From: Rhizobium sp. ARZ01
GTDB taxonomy: Bacteria > Pseudomonadota > Alphaproteobacteria > Rhizobiales > Rhizobiaceae
NCBI RefSeq assembly: GCF_014851675.1
Contig: NZ_JACVAE010000001.1
Span: 2,480,001-2,544,000 of the forward strand
Direction: 5' to 3'
Length of the DNA: 64,000 bases
Shown: piece by piece, positions 44,330 through 54,971 of the stretch
Layout of the letters: each line of letters begins with the position of its first letter
Numbering within the stretch: the stretch's first letter is position 1
Program-made: the position numbers and the translations under genes
The notes under the pieces: model-generated
What the model saw: the letters and a program-made list of their open reading frames with translations, nothing else
Databases searched by the model: none
What the model was told of the DNA's origin: nothing

Positions 44330-44776
44330 TCAGTTCCCCAGCGCCTGTACTAGGCTCTTCAGTTCCTCCGTCCGCTTGCGGGTGAGATCAGAAAGACAAC
44401 CGGCAACAAGCATCGGCTCCAGGGTCCCGCCCCGCGCCTCGAAACCGGCAAGTTCGCACTGACCGTCACGATACGGAATCCAGGCGCGCTGCGCCCGCTT
44501 CAACGCATCGAGCGCGCCGGCATAGGCCGGGTTGAGCGAACCGAGCTCCTTATCAGTCGCCTCCATCGCCTTCATCGCCTCGCGATAGATGCGGTTCAGT
44601 TCAGCATCCGCCGCCGCGTAATCCTTGCCGGCACAAATGTTCAGATCCACCTGGGTGACGGCATTGGCGCAGTCAACGTCATCGTCGGCATCCTGCGCCA
44701 GCGTCGCAGTCGAGCTGAGGAACAGAGAACAAACAAAAGCTGCGAGAGCGCAAAGGAAGGAAGTTCTGGTTCCCAT
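44330..44776 (-). CDS. LprI/DUF1311-family exported protein
   Basis: This is a 148-residue protein if started at MGTRTSFLCA (ATG 44776); a start at 44791 is also open. The signal peptide ends near TATLAQDA. The mature part matches the LprI-like lysozyme-inhibitor domain: DCANAVTQVDLNICAGKDYAAADAELNRIY, AQRAWIPYRDGQCELAGFEARGGT and CLSDLTRKRTEEL, with four conserved cysteines. It is cotranscribed with the GT29-like gene. A role in envelope protection is inferred from the family only. Confidence 0.85.
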   Translation of the reverse strand: MGTRTSFLCALAAFVCSLFLSSTATLAQDADDDVDCANAVTQVDLNICAGKDYAAADAELNRIYREAMKAMEATDKELGSLNPAYAGALDALKRAQRAWIPYRDGQCELAGFEARGGTLEPMLVAGCLSDLTRKRTEELKSLVQALGN

Positions 44777-44833
44777 CGTGCTGATCCCCAATTCATAGAC
44801 AGGCGGAAATTCACTCAGACCCGCGTTCGATGT

Positions 44834-45805
44834 TCAGGCTACCCGGTTCGGTGGCTCGCGCCCCTCAAAGAAGGCCGTGACATTGTCCACCACCTTCATT
44901 CCCATCGCCGTTCGGGTTTCCGCCGTTGCACTGCCGAGATGCGGCAAAAGCACCACGTTGTCCATGGCAAGCAGCCTTTCGGGCACGTGCGGCTCCGCAG
45001 CGTAGACGTCGAGGCCGGCACCTGCAATTTTGCCGTTGGAAAGGGCTGCGATCAGCGCCGTCTCATCAATCACATCCCCACGCGCCGTGTTGATGAGAAA
45101 CGCGGTCGGCTTCATCGCCGAAAGCCGAGCAGCGTTGATCAAATTGCTGTTCTCTCCGCCACCCGGGCAATGCAGGGAAACGAAATCCGCTGCCGCCAGC
45201 ACCTCCTCGATGCTGTTTAATTGACGCGCGCCGTATTGCATCGCTACGGCCGAATCGACCCGCGAGCGGTTGTAGAAGACGACGTCCATGTCGAAGCCAA
45301 AATGGCAACGTTTGGCCAGTGCCTTGCCTATGCGGCCGAAGCCGATGATGCCGAGCGTCTTGCCCGTTACCTTGGTGCCGATCATATGTGTCGGACGCCA
45401 CCCGCTCCACGTGTCCGATCGTACCTGCCTCTCGCCTTCACCGGCGCGGCGCGCAACTGAAAGCAGCAGCGTCATCGCAATATCCGCCGTGCAGTCGGTC
45501 AGAACGCCGGGCGTATTGGTAACGACGACGCCTTTGGCGGAGGCGGCAGCAACGTCGATATGATTGTATCCGACACCGTAGTTGCCGATAATCTTCGCGG
45601 AAAGCTTCGGCCCCTCGAACAACGCAGCCGGCAGGCGGTCTGAGACAGTCGGCAGGACCGCATCGTAACGAGACAGCGCATCGGCAAGGGCCAGTTGCTC
45701 CATAGGCCGATCGTCGCGATTGAAGGTCGTGTCGAACCGCTCGGCCAAAACCGCCTCAACCTGCTCCGGCCAGCGTCGCGTCACCAGGATACGTGCCTTA
45801 CTCAT
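44834..45805 (-). CDS. D-isomer-specific 2-hydroxyacid dehydrogenase (glyoxylate/hydroxypyruvate reductase)
   Basis: This 323-residue protein starts at MSKARILVTRRWPEQ (ATG 45805). NAD(P) binding is at GIIGFGRIGKALAKR (about 152-166). Catalytic Arg, Glu and His lie in NTARGDVIDE, YAAEPHVPE and LLPHLGSAT. The substrate loop NYGVGYNHIDV fits GyaR-type glyoxylate reductases. The gene follows livJ by 114 nt, but the livJ terminator lies between them, so it probably has its own promoter. Confidence 0.9.
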   Translation of the reverse strand: MSKARILVTRRWPEQVEAVLAERFDTTFNRDDRPMEQLALADALSRYDAVLPTVSDRLPAALFEGPKLSAKIIGNYGVGYNHIDVAAASAKGVVVTNTPGVLTDCTADIAMTLLLSVARRAGEGERQVRSDTWSGWRPTHMIGTKVTGKTLGIIGFGRIGKALAKRCHFGFDMDVVFYNRSRVDSAVAMQYGARQLNSIEEVLAAADFVSLHCPGGGENSNLINAARLSAMKPTAFLINTARGDVIDETALIAALSNGKIAGAGLDVYAAEPHVPERLLAMDNVVLLPHLGSATAETRTAMGMKVVDNVTAFFEGREPPNRVA

Positions 45806-45840
45806 TTCATTCTCCACGTTTTCCGCCGCCACCAGACATG

Positions 45841-45868
45841 AAAAAGGCCCGGACGCAAGCGCCGGGCC
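45841..45868 (-). terminator. Rho-independent terminator of the liv operon
   Basis: A perfect 7-bp GC stem (45846-45852 with 45862-45868) is followed on the minus strand by TTTTT (45845-45841). It lies 51 nt after the livJ stop. Confidence 0.85.
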
Positions 45869-45919
45869 CGAATTTAAACCGGTCCGGGCGGTCTGATGCC
45901 GCCCGTGCCGTCAGAACGA

Positions 45920-47038
45920 CTACTCGTTCTGGAAGTAGTTGTACTTGCCGTCGTCACCCTTCTTCCAGGTGTACAGAACGTAGTCCGGACGGGTGATGTC
46001 GCCCTTTTCATCGAAGCCGAGTTCGCCGATGGCGGTGGGGAACGGGCCCTTCGACTTGATGGCTTCGGCTACGGCCTGCGCGTCGGTGCCGCCAGCAGCC
46101 TTGGCGCCTTCAGCGATGACCTGAACGGCAGCATAGGCGTAGAGCGTGTAGGCTTCCGGCTCGAAGCCGGAAGCGCGGAACTTCTCGACGAGTTCCTTTG
46201 CGGCCGGGTTCTTGCGCGGATCGGGCGCGAACGTCATGAGCGTGCCATTAACGGCGTCGCCGGCAATCGAAGCCAGTTCGTTCGAGACGATGCCGTCGCC
46301 CGAGATGAAGGTAGCCTTCAGGCCCTGGTCTGCGGACTGGCGCTCGATGAGGCCGAACTCGGTGTGGAGGCCGCCCCAGTAGACGACCGAAACGCCGGCT
46401 TCCTTCATCTTCGCGATGAGAGCCGAGAAGTCCTTGTCGCCGACATTGACGCCTTCATAGACGGCTTCCGTCACGCCGGCTTCGTTCATCGCCTTCTTGG
46501 TTTCGTCGGCAAGACCCTGGCCATACGGCGTCTTGTCGTGCAACACGGCAACCTTCGCGTCCTTGAAATTAGCGGCGACGAATGAGCCTGCCACCGCGCC
46601 CTGCTGGTCGTCACGACCGCAGGTACGGAAGGTATTCCACAGGCCCCGCTCGGTGTAGGTCGGGTTGGTGGAGGCCGGCGAGATCTGCAGCACGCCGTTT
46701 TCGGCGTAGATTTCTGAGGCCGGGATCGAAACACCCGAGTTGAAGTGACCGACGACAAACTTCACGCCATCAGCGACGAATTTGTTGGCGACCGAAACAC
46801 CCTGCTTCGGATCGGATACGTCGTCGCCGAGAACGACCTTGATCTGCTCGCCGTTGATGCCGCCAGCAGCATTGATGTCGGCAGCGGCCTGCTCGGCCCC
46901 CTTCTGCAATTGCGCGCCGAAAGCAGCGTTCGGGCCAGTCAGCGGGCCGCCGACGCCGATCAGGATGTCGGCCCAGGCATTGCCGCTGAAGGCGACCATT
47001 GCAGTCAGGGCAACAGCCGACAATAGAGACTTCTTCAT
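45920..47038 (-). CDS. livJ: Branched-chain amino acid ABC transporter binding protein
   Basis: This 372-residue protein has a signal peptide (about 1-23, ending NAWA). The mature protein begins [20 protein letters not shown], the LivJ-type start, with [31 protein letters not shown] and [12 protein letters not shown]. It binds leucine, isoleucine, valine and often alanine or other amino acids in the periplasm. It is the last gene of the liv cluster, after a small membrane protein. Confidence 0.93.
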   Translation of the reverse strand: MKKSLLSAVALTAMVAFSGNAWADILIGVGGPLTGPNAAFGAQLQKGAEQAAADINAAGGINGEQIKVVLGDDVSDPKQGVSVANKFVADGVKFVVGHFNSGVSIPASEIYAENGVLQISPASTNPTYTERGLWNTFRTCGRDDQQGAVAGSFVAANFKDAKVAVLHDKTPYGQGLADETKKAMNEAGVTEAVYEGVNVGDKDFSALIAKMKEAGVSVVYWGGLHTEFGLIERQSADQGLKATFISGDGIVSNELASIAGDAVNGTLMTFAPDPRKNPAAKELVEKFRASGFEPEAYTLYAYAAVQVIAEGAKAAGGTDAQAVAEAIKSKGPFPTAIGELGFDEKGDITRPDYVLYTWKKGDDGKYNYFQNE

Positions 47039-47153
47039 CTTGTTACTCCCAAGTTTAGGCAGGCAGATTGTTGACCGTTCGCAATACCCGCCATCATTGC
47101 GCCGGCGTCTTTATTCCACGTCCGGCGCCTTCACGCCGTGCGTGGGTTCCCTC

Positions 47154-47498
47154 TTATTTGGCCCGCCAGGAGAAAGGCGAGGCCTTCTCGTAGAGCCAAT
47201 AGTAGTTATTGGTCATCTGTTTGGTGCGGTAGTAGCGATAACCGGCCGTAGCAAACAACAAAAGTACGATCGTGTCCACGAAATAGTACTGAAAAGTCAG
47301 CATGCTACCTTCGAACAACGCGTGGTGGATGAAGCGGATCGCAATACCGAGCAAAAGCACGTAGAAGACGAGTGTACGGTAGCTGTGCCAGCTTTCCGCA
47401 ACGCTCTTTCCAGTCCGCCAGGCGGTCCAGCCGCCCATGATGACGGTGATGAACAGAAACTGCCAGATAGACGTCTCTTCGTAGAGTATTCCCTGCAT
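47154..47498 (-). CDS. Small membrane protein within the liv operon (DUF6867-like)
   Basis: This 114-residue protein has about three hydrophobic helices (IWQFLFITVIMGGWTAW, TLVFYVLLLGIAIRFIHHAL, YYFVDTIVLLLFATAGYRY). It has many aromatic residues and a polar C-terminal tail (YYRTKQMTNNYYWLYEKAS). It sits between livF and livJ on the same strand, an arrangement I recall from other Rhizobiales. The function is unknown; an accessory role in the transporter is inferred from position only. Confidence 0.75.
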   Translation of the reverse strand: MQGILYEETSIWQFLFITVIMGGWTAWRTGKSVAESWHSYRTLVFYVLLLGIAIRFIHHALFEGSMLTFQYYFVDTIVLLLFATAGYRYYRTKQMTNNYYWLYEKASPFSWRAK

Positions 47499-47618
47499 GT
47501 CACATACTCCTCGTACAGCGCCGCGCGAGATGCAGAACGCGCAAGGGTCGCTGTAACTCTATGGATTTGCGCATGATCTTTGGTCGGGATGATTTGAGGA
47601 TCATGCGCGGGTCCGTAA

Positions 47619-48344
47619 TCAATGCCGGCCGCCTTCGAGATAGGCGGCACGCACCTCCGGATTTGCCAGCAGCTCTTTGCCCGTCCCGCTCATCGTCACC
47701 CGGCCGTTGACCATGACGTAGCCACGGTCGGACAGCTTCAGCGCGGCAAAGGCATTCTGCTCGACGAGGAACACGGTCAGACCCTGCTCCTTGTTCAACA
47801 CCTTGATGGCATCGAAGATCTGTTTGACGATCAGCGGCGCAAGACCGAGCGACGGCTCATCAAGCAGCAGCAGCTTCGGCCGCGCCATCAGCGCACGGCC
47901 GATGGAGAGCATCTGTTGCTCGCCACCCGATAGCGTTCCGCCACGCTGAGCCTGGCGTTCCTTCAGGCGCGGGAAGAGCGTGAAGATTTTTTCCACGTCC
48001 TCATCGAAGTACTTCAGATTGTCGAGGCTCGCGCCCATCTGCAGGTTTTCGTAGACCGTCATGCGCGGGAAGATACGGCGCCCTTCCGGCGACTGCGCGA
48101 TGCGAAGACGAGCGATCTCGTGCGTTGGCAGACGCGTGATCTCCTGGCCGGCGAATGTAACGGTGCCGGTGCGCGCCTGCGGGCTGCCGCAAATGGTCAT
48201 CATCAGCGTCGACTTGCCGGCGCCGTTAGCCCCGATCAGGCTGACGATCTCGCCGCGCTTGACCTCGACATCGACTCCGGCCAGTGCACGGATGTTGCCG
48301 TAGTAGGTTTCGACGCCTTGAACCTTGAGAAGGGTCTCGCTCAT
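47619..48344 (-). CDS. livF: Branched-chain amino acid ABC transporter ATPase LivF
   Basis: This 241-residue ATPase has Walker A GANGAGKSTLM, signature LSGGEQQMLSIGRA, Walker B LLLDEPSLGLAP and the family-typical PEGRRIFPRMTVYENLQMG. It starts at the livG stop with a one-base overlap. It drives LivHM together with LivG. Confidence 0.94.
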   Translation of the reverse strand: MSETLLKVQGVETYYGNIRALAGVDVEVKRGEIVSLIGANGAGKSTLMMTICGSPQARTGTVTFAGQEITRLPTHEIARLRIAQSPEGRRIFPRMTVYENLQMGASLDNLKYFDEDVEKIFTLFPRLKERQAQRGGTLSGGEQQMLSIGRALMARPKLLLLDEPSLGLAPLIVKQIFDAIKVLNKEQGLTVFLVEQNAFAALKLSDRGYVMVNGRVTMSGTGKELLANPEVRAAYLEGGRH

Positions 48345-49219
48345 TAGTGCTTCGCCCCCTGCTCGCCCTCAATCTGCTCGATCACCTCTTCGACCTCTTC
48401 GTCCTCGACACCCAGATAGGCCGCGATGACCCTTGGATCGTTTTTCACCTCATCGGGCGTACCGTCCGAAATCTTCTGACCATATTCGAGCACGATGACG
48501 TGGTCTGAAATTTCCATGACGACCGACATGTCATGCTCGATCAGGAGCAGCGATGTCCCCGTGTCCTTGCGGATCGACCGCAGCAGTTCGTTCAAGGCCA
48601 GCGATTCACGCGGGTTGAGACCGGCGGCCGGCTCATCCAGGCAGAGAAACTCTGGCCCCGTGCACATGGCTCGCGCGATTTCGAGACGCCGCTGCGCACC
48701 GTAGGGCAGGTCGCCCGCCGGGTCGTCGGCGCGTTCGAGCAGGTTCGCCTTTTCCAGCCAGTATTTGGCGATCTCGATCGACTGTTCCTTGGCACGCCGG
48801 TAACCACTGAAGCCGAGGAGGCCAAGGATCGTGTATCCCGAGGCCTTCATCAGCATATTGTGCTGCGCCACGAGCAGGTTCTCCAGGACCGTCAGGCCCG
48901 AGAACATGCGGATGTTCTGGAACGTCCGGGCGACCTTGGCATCGCGGGTGATCTCGAAATCCGGCATGCGCTCCAGAAGGAACTTCCTGCCCGATTGCTG
49001 CGTCATCGAGATCATGCCCATCGTCGGCTTGTAGAAGCCGGTGACACAGTTGAAGACTGTAGTCTTGCCGGCACCGTTCGGGCCGATGAGTGCCGTGATC
49101 TCGCCGCGCCGAGCCTCGAAGGACAGATCATTGATCGCCATCAGGCCGCCGAAGCGCATCGACAGATGCTCGACATTGAGGATTGGATCGTTGTTCATCG
49201 TATTCGTCTCGAGGGCCAT
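48344..49219 (-). CDS. livG: Branched-chain amino acid ABC transporter ATPase LivG
   Basis: This 291-residue ATPase has Walker A GPNGAGKTTVFN, RTFQNIRMFSGLTVLENLLVA, signature PYGAQRRLEIARA and Walker B FLCLDEPAAGLNP. The ATG overlaps the livM stop (TAATG). An acidic C-terminal tail (EDEEVEEVIEQIEGEQ) extends beyond the usual LivG end. Confidence 0.94.
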   Translation of the reverse strand: MALETNTMNNDPILNVEHLSMRFGGLMAINDLSFEARRGEITALIGPNGAGKTTVFNCVTGFYKPTMGMISMTQQSGRKFLLERMPDFEITRDAKVARTFQNIRMFSGLTVLENLLVAQHNMLMKASGYTILGLLGFSGYRRAKEQSIEIAKYWLEKANLLERADDPAGDLPYGAQRRLEIARAMCTGPEFLCLDEPAAGLNPRESLALNELLRSIRKDTGTSLLLIEHDMSVVMEISDHVIVLEYGQKISDGTPDEVKNDPRVIAAYLGVEDEEVEEVIEQIEGEQGAKH

Positions 49220-50610
49220 TAGCCGTGCCCTTCCTTGGTGAAGCTGCCGGACACGGCCTTGCGCTCATGCAGGAAGGCTGTCGGTTCACGGCTTCCGACG
49301 AAGCCGCGCGGTTTCCAGACCATGACCACGACCATCGCGAGGCCGAAGATCAGCATGCGATAGAGTTCGGGGGTGAAGTCGGGACCGAAGATCTGCTTCA
49401 GGAAGGTCATTTCGCGCAGCAACTCCGTGCCGCCAACCATGACCGTGGCAGCAACTGCGATGCCGATTAGCGAGCCCATGCCGCCGAGAACCACGATGGC
49501 GAGGATGATCGCGGACTCGAGGAAGACGAAGGACTCCGGTGAGACGAAGCCTTGACGCACCGCGAAGAAGGAGCCGGCAATGCCGCCGAACATCGCGCCC
49601 GTGGCAAACGCGGTCAGCTTGGTCGTGACCGTGTTGATGCCAAGCGAGCGGCAGGCAATTTCATCCTCACGTAGCGCTTCCCAGGCACGGCCAATCGGCA
49701 TGCGACGCAGGCGGATGGTGACGAAGGCCGTCAGCAGAGCGAGCGCCAGGATGACGTAGAACAGGAAGATCTTGTAGTAGGCCGATGACATCGGAAGGCC
49801 AAACGACTTGGCAAAGTTGTTCGGGGCGCTGACGTCGAAAGACCAGATGCCGAAAACAGATGCCTTTGGAATGCCCGAGATGCCGAAGGTTCCCTTGGTA
49901 ACTTCCGTCCAGTTGATCAGCACCAGGCGTATGATCTCACCGAAGGCAAGCGTCACGATCGCGAGATAGTCCCCTTTGAGGCGCAAAACCGGGAAACCGA
50001 GGATCATGCCCCAGAAGGCGGCAAGAATTCCGGCAAGCGGAAGAAGAATCCAGAACGAGAAGCCGAAATGCTGCGCCAGAAGCGCGTAGGAATAGGCACC
50101 CACGGCGTAGAAGGCGACGTATCCGAGGTCGAGCAGGCCGGCGAGACCGACGACGATGTTCAGGCCCCAGGCGAGCATCACATAGATGAGGATCTGGATA
50201 CCGAAGTTGTCGACCCACTTCAGCGACCCCTGCACGCCAAACAGCGAAACGGCGATGGGCGGCATCAGGACGAGCGCGAGAATTGCGAGCTTGCTGAAGT
50301 TGCGCGCGAAAAAGCCTTCGGGGGCCTCTTTCTCGACGACAGCAGCTTTGGCAGCCTTGCGCGCAGCGACCCACGGTTGGACGTAGGCGACGCCCAAGAA
50401 CCGGCCGACTGCGGCGATGGCGACGAAGGTCGCCAGCAATCCCCAGCGTTGGTTCAGGACGAGTTCGTTGCGGATGTTCTGCGTCGTCTGCAGGCCGACG
50501 AACAGGACGAAGAGGCCGAGAGCGATCAGACCGGCGTAAAAGCCCTCGCGCAGAGCCTTCGCCGTCAGGTTCCCGGCGGCGCTCTCTTTGGAGTAGGAAA
50601 TGGTGGCCAT
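49219..50610 (-). CDS. livM: Branched-chain amino acid ABC transporter permease LivM
   Basis: This 463-residue permease has an N-terminal extension with three or so extra helices (about 1-110), as in rhizobial and pseudomonad LivM. The conserved core follows: [29 protein letters not shown] and [20 protein letters not shown]. It starts four bases after livH and pairs with it in the membrane. Confidence 0.93.
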   Translation of the reverse strand: MATISYSKESAAGNLTAKALREGFYAGLIALGLFVLFVGLQTTQNIRNELVLNQRWGLLATFVAIAAVGRFLGVAYVQPWVAARKAAKAAVVEKEAPEGFFARNFSKLAILALVLMPPIAVSLFGVQGSLKWVDNFGIQILIYVMLAWGLNIVVGLAGLLDLGYVAFYAVGAYSYALLAQHFGFSFWILLPLAGILAAFWGMILGFPVLRLKGDYLAIVTLAFGEIIRLVLINWTEVTKGTFGISGIPKASVFGIWSFDVSAPNNFAKSFGLPMSSAYYKIFLFYVILALALLTAFVTIRLRRMPIGRAWEALREDEIACRSLGINTVTTKLTAFATGAMFGGIAGSFFAVRQGFVSPESFVFLESAIILAIVVLGGMGSLIGIAVAATVMVGGTELLREMTFLKQIFGPDFTPELYRMLIFGLAMVVVMVWKPRGFVGSREPTAFLHERKAVSGSFTKEGHG

Positions 50611-50614
50611 TGAA

Positions 50615-51517
50615 TTATACCTTCTCGACTTCCGGTCGTCCGAGAATGCCGGACGGCTTGAAGATCAGAACGATGGCGAGGATCGAGAACGTCGCGACGT
50701 CCTTGTAGTCGATCGTGAAGTAGGCCGACCAGAGCGACTCGATCAGTCCAATCAGAAGCCCGCCGATCACCGCACCGGGAAGCGAGCCGATGCCACCCAG
50801 AACCGCCGCCGTGAAGGCCTTCACGCCAGGAACGAAGCCGTCGGTGAACACGATGACGCCATAATACATCAGATACATCGTGCCAGCGACCGCAGCGAGC
50901 GCTGCACCCATTACGAAGGTGATGGAGATCGTGCGATCGACGTCGATGCCGAGCAGGGCGGCCATCTTGCGATCCTGCTCGGTGGCGCGCTGGGCGCGAC
51001 CGAGGGCCGTCTTGTTGACGATGTACCAGAATGTCGCCAGCAGACTCACCGTGAGGATCATGATGAGGACCTGCTTCAGCGAGATCGAGATGCCGAAGAC
51101 GTTGTAGACCGACGATACCAGCGGCGGGATCGGCTTGTTGCGCGGGCCCTGCGTGACCTGGATGAAGTTCGACAGTGTAATCGACATGCCGATGGCGGTG
51201 ATCAGCGGCGCCAGGCGGAACGAGCCGCGCAGCGGCCGGTAGGCCACCTTTTCGATCGTCCAGTTCCACAGCGAGGCTGTCAGCATCGCCGCCGCCATCA
51301 TCACCAACAACAAAATGACGACCGGGAGACCGACGAAAATGCTGGTAAGCACCAGAAAGATGATCAACGCGGCGAACCCGCCCAACATGAAAATATCGCC
51401 ATGGGCGAAGTTGATCATGCCGATGATACCATAAACCATCGTGTAGCCGATGGCGATCAGGCCATAGATCGAGCCTAGAGTCAGCCCATTGATGAGCTGC
51501 TGCACAAAATATTCCAT
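50615..51517 (-). CDS. livH: Branched-chain amino acid ABC transporter permease LivH
   Basis: This 300-residue permease begins [40 protein letters not shown], the LivH signature. [21 protein letters not shown] is the ATPase-coupling loop. It is the first gene of the liv operon. Confidence 0.94.
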   Translation of the reverse strand: MEYFVQQLINGLTLGSIYGLIAIGYTMVYGIIGMINFAHGDIFMLGGFAALIIFLVLTSIFVGLPVVILLLVMMAAAMLTASLWNWTIEKVAYRPLRGSFRLAPLITAIGMSITLSNFIQVTQGPRNKPIPPLVSSVYNVFGISISLKQVLIMILTVSLLATFWYIVNKTALGRAQRATEQDRKMAALLGIDVDRTISITFVMGAALAAVAGTMYLMYYGVIVFTDGFVPGVKAFTAAVLGGIGSLPGAVIGGLLIGLIESLWSAYFTIDYKDVATFSILAIVLIFKPSGILGRPEVEKV

Positions 51518-52025
51518 TTGCTATCCCCGGGATGCGATCCTGATGGCCGCATCTCTTGTTATTTAGAGTTCCTTGGTGAACTCCTGAGTACTGGAATCCA
51601 TACTGCTTTCCGATCAAAAGGGAAGCCTAAAATGGCACACTGACAAACTTCTTCGCTTTTTTGGTGGAATTGTCGATTAAGCCGGCCGAAACTCAAAAAT
51701 AATAGCGGCTTGCAACTGCCTGAAGGACAAGAAGCCGTGGAATCCACCGTTTTTCCACTGCTTCAACTGAGCGTTGCGGCAGTCGCCGCACGGTGTCAGA
51801 GACACGGCCCCACACCAATAGCGCGACGAATACATTGTTGAAGATCTGAGCTTCAACTTCGACCACGGGATTCGGCCGAAAAAATTCAGCGGTTGCCAGA
51901 AAGCAAAATTAATCAAGAGCATTGCGGTCATCGCGCGCTCCCGGGTAAAAAACGGCAGAATTGGTCCTCCTGGCGCGATCAGAGCGCTATGGCAGGAAGC
52001 CATCTACAACAGGGCAGCTCAGATC
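51518..52025. other. Divergent intergenic region between livH and cysD
   Basis: These 508 bases carry the promoters of the liv operon (minus) and the cys genes (plus). A perfect 6-bp inverted repeat (51566-51571 with 51578-51583) lies about 50 nt upstream of livH and may be a leader hairpin. Open frames here (for example minus 52003-51677) lack ribosome sites and family-like sequence. I did not recognise a riboswitch. Confidence 0.5.
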
Positions 52026-52925
52026 ATGTCGCTCACCCATCTTCAGCGCCTAGAAGCGGAAGCTATCCATATTTTTCGGGAAGTCGCGGCAACCTTCGCC
52101 AAGCCGGTGATGCTTTACTCGATCGGCAAGGATTCGTCGGTCATGCTGCACCTGGCAATGAAGGCGTTCTATCCCGCAAAGCCACCCTTCCCGCTGCTGC
52201 ACGTCGACACCACCTGGAAATTTCGGGAGATGATCGCATTCCGCGACCGCACGGCCGCGAAGCTCGGCCTGGAGCTTCTCGTTCATGCGAACGCGGACGG
52301 TATCGAACAGAAAATCAATCCGTTCACGCACGGCTCCAGCATCCATACCCATGTCATGAAGACGGTTGCGCTCCGGCAGGCGCTGGACAAGTACGGTTTT
52401 GACGCCGCATTCGGCGGCGCACGGCGCGATGAGGAAAAATCGCGTGCCAAGGAGCGCATCTTCTCCTTCCGCACCGCGCAGCACGCCTGGGACCCCAGGA
52501 ACCAGCGCCCAGAGATGTGGAAGACCTACAATACGCGTATCGCGCCAGGCGAATCGATCCGCGTCTTCCCGCTGTCCAACTGGACCGAGCTCGATGTCTG
52601 GCAGTATATTCTTAAAGAGGAGATACCGGTCGTTCCGCTCTATTTCGCGGCCAGACGCCCGGTTGTGAAGCGCAACGGGATGCTGATCATGGCGGATGAC
52701 ACGCGCATGCCGCTCGCAGACGGCGAGCGCATCGAGGAGCGGCTCATCCGCTTCCGCACACTTGGCTGCTATCCGCTGACTGGTGCGATTGAATCGGACG
52801 CTGCGACCGTACCCGACATCCTGCGTGAAATGCTTGCGACCCGATCTTCCGAGCGCCAGGGCCGTCTCATAGACCAGGACGAAGCGGGCTCGATGGAAAA
52901 GAAGAAACGCGAAGGATATTTCTGA
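52026..52925 (+). CDS. cysD: Sulfate adenylyltransferase subunit 2
   Basis: This 299-residue protein starts [22 protein letters not shown]-loop features [17 protein letters not shown] (about 29-45), [19 protein letters not shown] and [14 protein letters not shown] match CysD/NodP. With the GTPase CysN it makes adenosine-5'-phosphosulfate from ATP and sulfate. The stop overlaps the next start (TGATG). Confidence 0.95.
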   Translation: MSLTHLQRLEAEAIHIFREVAATFAKPVMLYSIGKDSSVMLHLAMKAFYPAKPPFPLLHVDTTWKFREMIAFRDRTAAKLGLELLVHANADGIEQKINPFTHGSSIHTHVMKTVALRQALDKYGFDAAFGGARRDEEKSRAKERIFSFRTAQHAWDPRNQRPEMWKTYNTRIAPGESIRVFPLSNWTELDVWQYILKEEIPVVPLYFAARRPVVKRNGMLIMADDTRMPLADGERIEERLIRFRTLGCYPLTGAIESDAATVPDILREMLATRSSERQGRLIDQDEAGSMEKKKREGYF

Positions 52926-54841
52926 TGACGGCCGCTTCTGCCGACGCAACGGCACGGTTACAGGACTATCTTGCCGACCAGGAGCAAAAATCGCTCCTCC
53001 GCTTTATCACCTGCGGATCCGTCGACGACGGCAAGTCGACACTGATCGGGCGCCTGCTCTACGATACGAAATTGATCTTGGACGACCAGCTTGCGGCACT
53101 GGAGCGTGACAGCGCTCGGCACGGCACCACCGGCGCGGAGACCGACTTCGCCCTTCTGCTCGATGGCTTGGAGGCCGAACGTGAGCAGGGCATCACGATC
53201 GACGTCGCCTATCGCTACTTCGCAACCGCACAGCGGCGCTTTATCGTCGCCGACACGCCCGGCCACGAGGAATACACGCGCAACATGGCGACGGGCGCCT
53301 CGACTGCTGACCTAGCCGTGGTCCTCGTCGACTGCCGCCAGGGCATCCTGCAGCAAACGCGACGCCACGCCTTTATCGCTTCGCTCCTTGGCATTCGCCA
53401 CGTCGTGCTTGCGGTCAACAAGATCGATATCGTCGGCTACGATCAGTCGGTCTTCGATGCCAATGCCAACGAGTTCCGTTCCTTTGCACACGGTCTTGAT
53501 TTCGAAACCATCGCCGCTATCCCGATCTCGGCGCGCTATGGCGACAATGTCACCAGGCCGTCCGAAAACATGCCTTGGTATCGGGGCACAACCCTGCTTG
53601 AACACCTGGAATCAGTCGTAGTGGCCGAGCGCGATCTCGATAATCCGTTCCGCTTGCCGGTCCAGCTCGTCAGCCGCCCCGATCAGGCATTTCGCGGATT
53701 TTCGGGACAGATTGCGTCCGGCCGCATCGCTGTTGGCGACGAGATCGTCTCCGCCAAGTCTGGCCGTACCTCAAAGGTCAAGTCGATTGTCACAGGCGAC
53801 GGAGATCTTCACGATGCCGGCAAGGGACAGGCCATCACTGTCGTGCTGGAAGACGAAATCGACATCTCTCGCGGCGACATGCTGGCACCTCCCAGTGATC
53901 GTCCCGAAGTGGCCGACCAATTCATGGCCCATGTCATCTGGTTTGGAGCCGAGCCGATGATACCAGGCCGAACCTATATCCTACGAACGGAAGTAGACAG
54001 CGTCGGAGCGACGGTGACGACGCTAAAATACCACGTTGATATCAAAAACTTCGCCCACGAGGCCGCCAAGTCGCTGCACATGAACGAAATCGGCGCCTGC
54101 AACATCGCGACGCAAGCGCCAATAGCTTTTGATCGTTACCAGGACAACCGCACCACTGGAAACTTCGTACTGATCGACCGCTTCACCAACGCGACTATCG
54201 GTGCCGGGATGATCGACCATCCATTGCGGCGGGCGACAAATATCCGGTGGCAGGCCCTCGATATCGACCGCCATGCCCGTGCGGCGTTGAAGCACCAGAA
54301 ACCTGCAGTCCTTTGGCTTACCGGCCTTTCCGGCGCTGGCAAATCGACAATCGCCAACACGCTCGAGAAACTGCTGCATGCCAAGGGCCTGCATACCTAT
54401 GTGCTGGATGGTGACAATGTCCGCCATGGGCTCAACCGAGACTTGGGCTTCACCCCCGAGGACAGGGTCGAGAATATACGCCGGATCGCCGAGGTGGCAC
54501 ACCTGATGACGCAGGCCGGCCTGATCGTCATCGTCTCCGTCATCTCACCGTTTCGCTCAGAGCGACAAATGGCCCGAGAGCTTTTCGAACCGGGCGACTT
54601 CATCGAAATCTTCGTCGACACACCACTGGAAGAGTGTGCGCGGCGCGATCCCAAGGGCCTGTACAAAAAGGCGTTCGCCGGTGAACTGGCGAACTTCACC
54701 GGCATCAGCTCGCCCTATGAGCGGCCCGATTCTCCCGAGATCCGACTGCAAACGCTGGGGCATGAGCCGAGCGAACTTGCAATGCAGATCGAAAGCTATC
54801 TGGAGAACCGATCAACCCGCAGAAATAATGCCGTGGAGTAG
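52925..54841 (+). CDS. cysN: Bifunctional sulfate adenylyltransferase subunit 1 / APS kinase (CysN-CysC fusion, NodQ-like)
   Basis: This 638-residue fusion has a CysN GTPase at about 20-440: P-loop [17 protein letters not shown], then [20 protein letters not shown]. The C-terminal APS kinase (about 450-638) has P-loop [29 protein letters not shown] and [13 protein letters not shown]. It makes PAPS directly, the donor for sulfotransferases, as NodQ does for Nod factors. Together with CysQ and the adjacent capsule genes, sulfation of surface polysaccharide is a likely use besides cysteine synthesis. Confidence 0.95.
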   Translation: MTAASADATARLQDYLADQEQKSLLRFITCGSVDDGKSTLIGRLLYDTKLILDDQLAALERDSARHGTTGAETDFALLLDGLEAEREQGITIDVAYRYFATAQRRFIVADTPGHEEYTRNMATGASTADLAVVLVDCRQGILQQTRRHAFIASLLGIRHVVLAVNKIDIVGYDQSVFDANANEFRSFAHGLDFETIAAIPISARYGDNVTRPSENMPWYRGTTLLEHLESVVVAERDLDNPFRLPVQLVSRPDQAFRGFSGQIASGRIAVGDEIVSAKSGRTSKVKSIVTGDGDLHDAGKGQAITVVLEDEIDISRGDMLAPPSDRPEVADQFMAHVIWFGAEPMIPGRTYILRTEVDSVGATVTTLKYHVDIKNFAHEAAKSLHMNEIGACNIATQAPIAFDRYQDNRTTGNFVLIDRFTNATIGAGMIDHPLRRATNIRWQALDIDRHARAALKHQKPAVLWLTGLSGAGKSTIANTLEKLLHAKGLHTYVLDGDNVRHGLNRDLGFTPEDRVENIRRIAEVAHLMTQAGLIVIVSVISPFRSERQMARELFEPGDFIEIFVDTPLEECARRDPKGLYKKAFAGELANFTGISSPYERPDSPEIRLQTLGHEPSELAMQIESYLENRSTRRNNAVE

Positions 54842-54971
54842 ATCCCATATGCGACGATCGAACCACCGGGACGGCGCGACGGGTAAAGCCAAAAATGCAA
54901 GCCGAAAATGCTTGCGCGCAAGGGGCGGATCGGGTTGAAACGTCCAAAGCGAACACCATCGTGAGCAGACT

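Noticed and set aside
51677..52003. 108-codon minus-strand open frame upstream of livH/cysD
   Set aside because: There is no ribosome site and the aromatic- and Cys-rich composition is unlike neighbouring proteins, with no recognisable domain.
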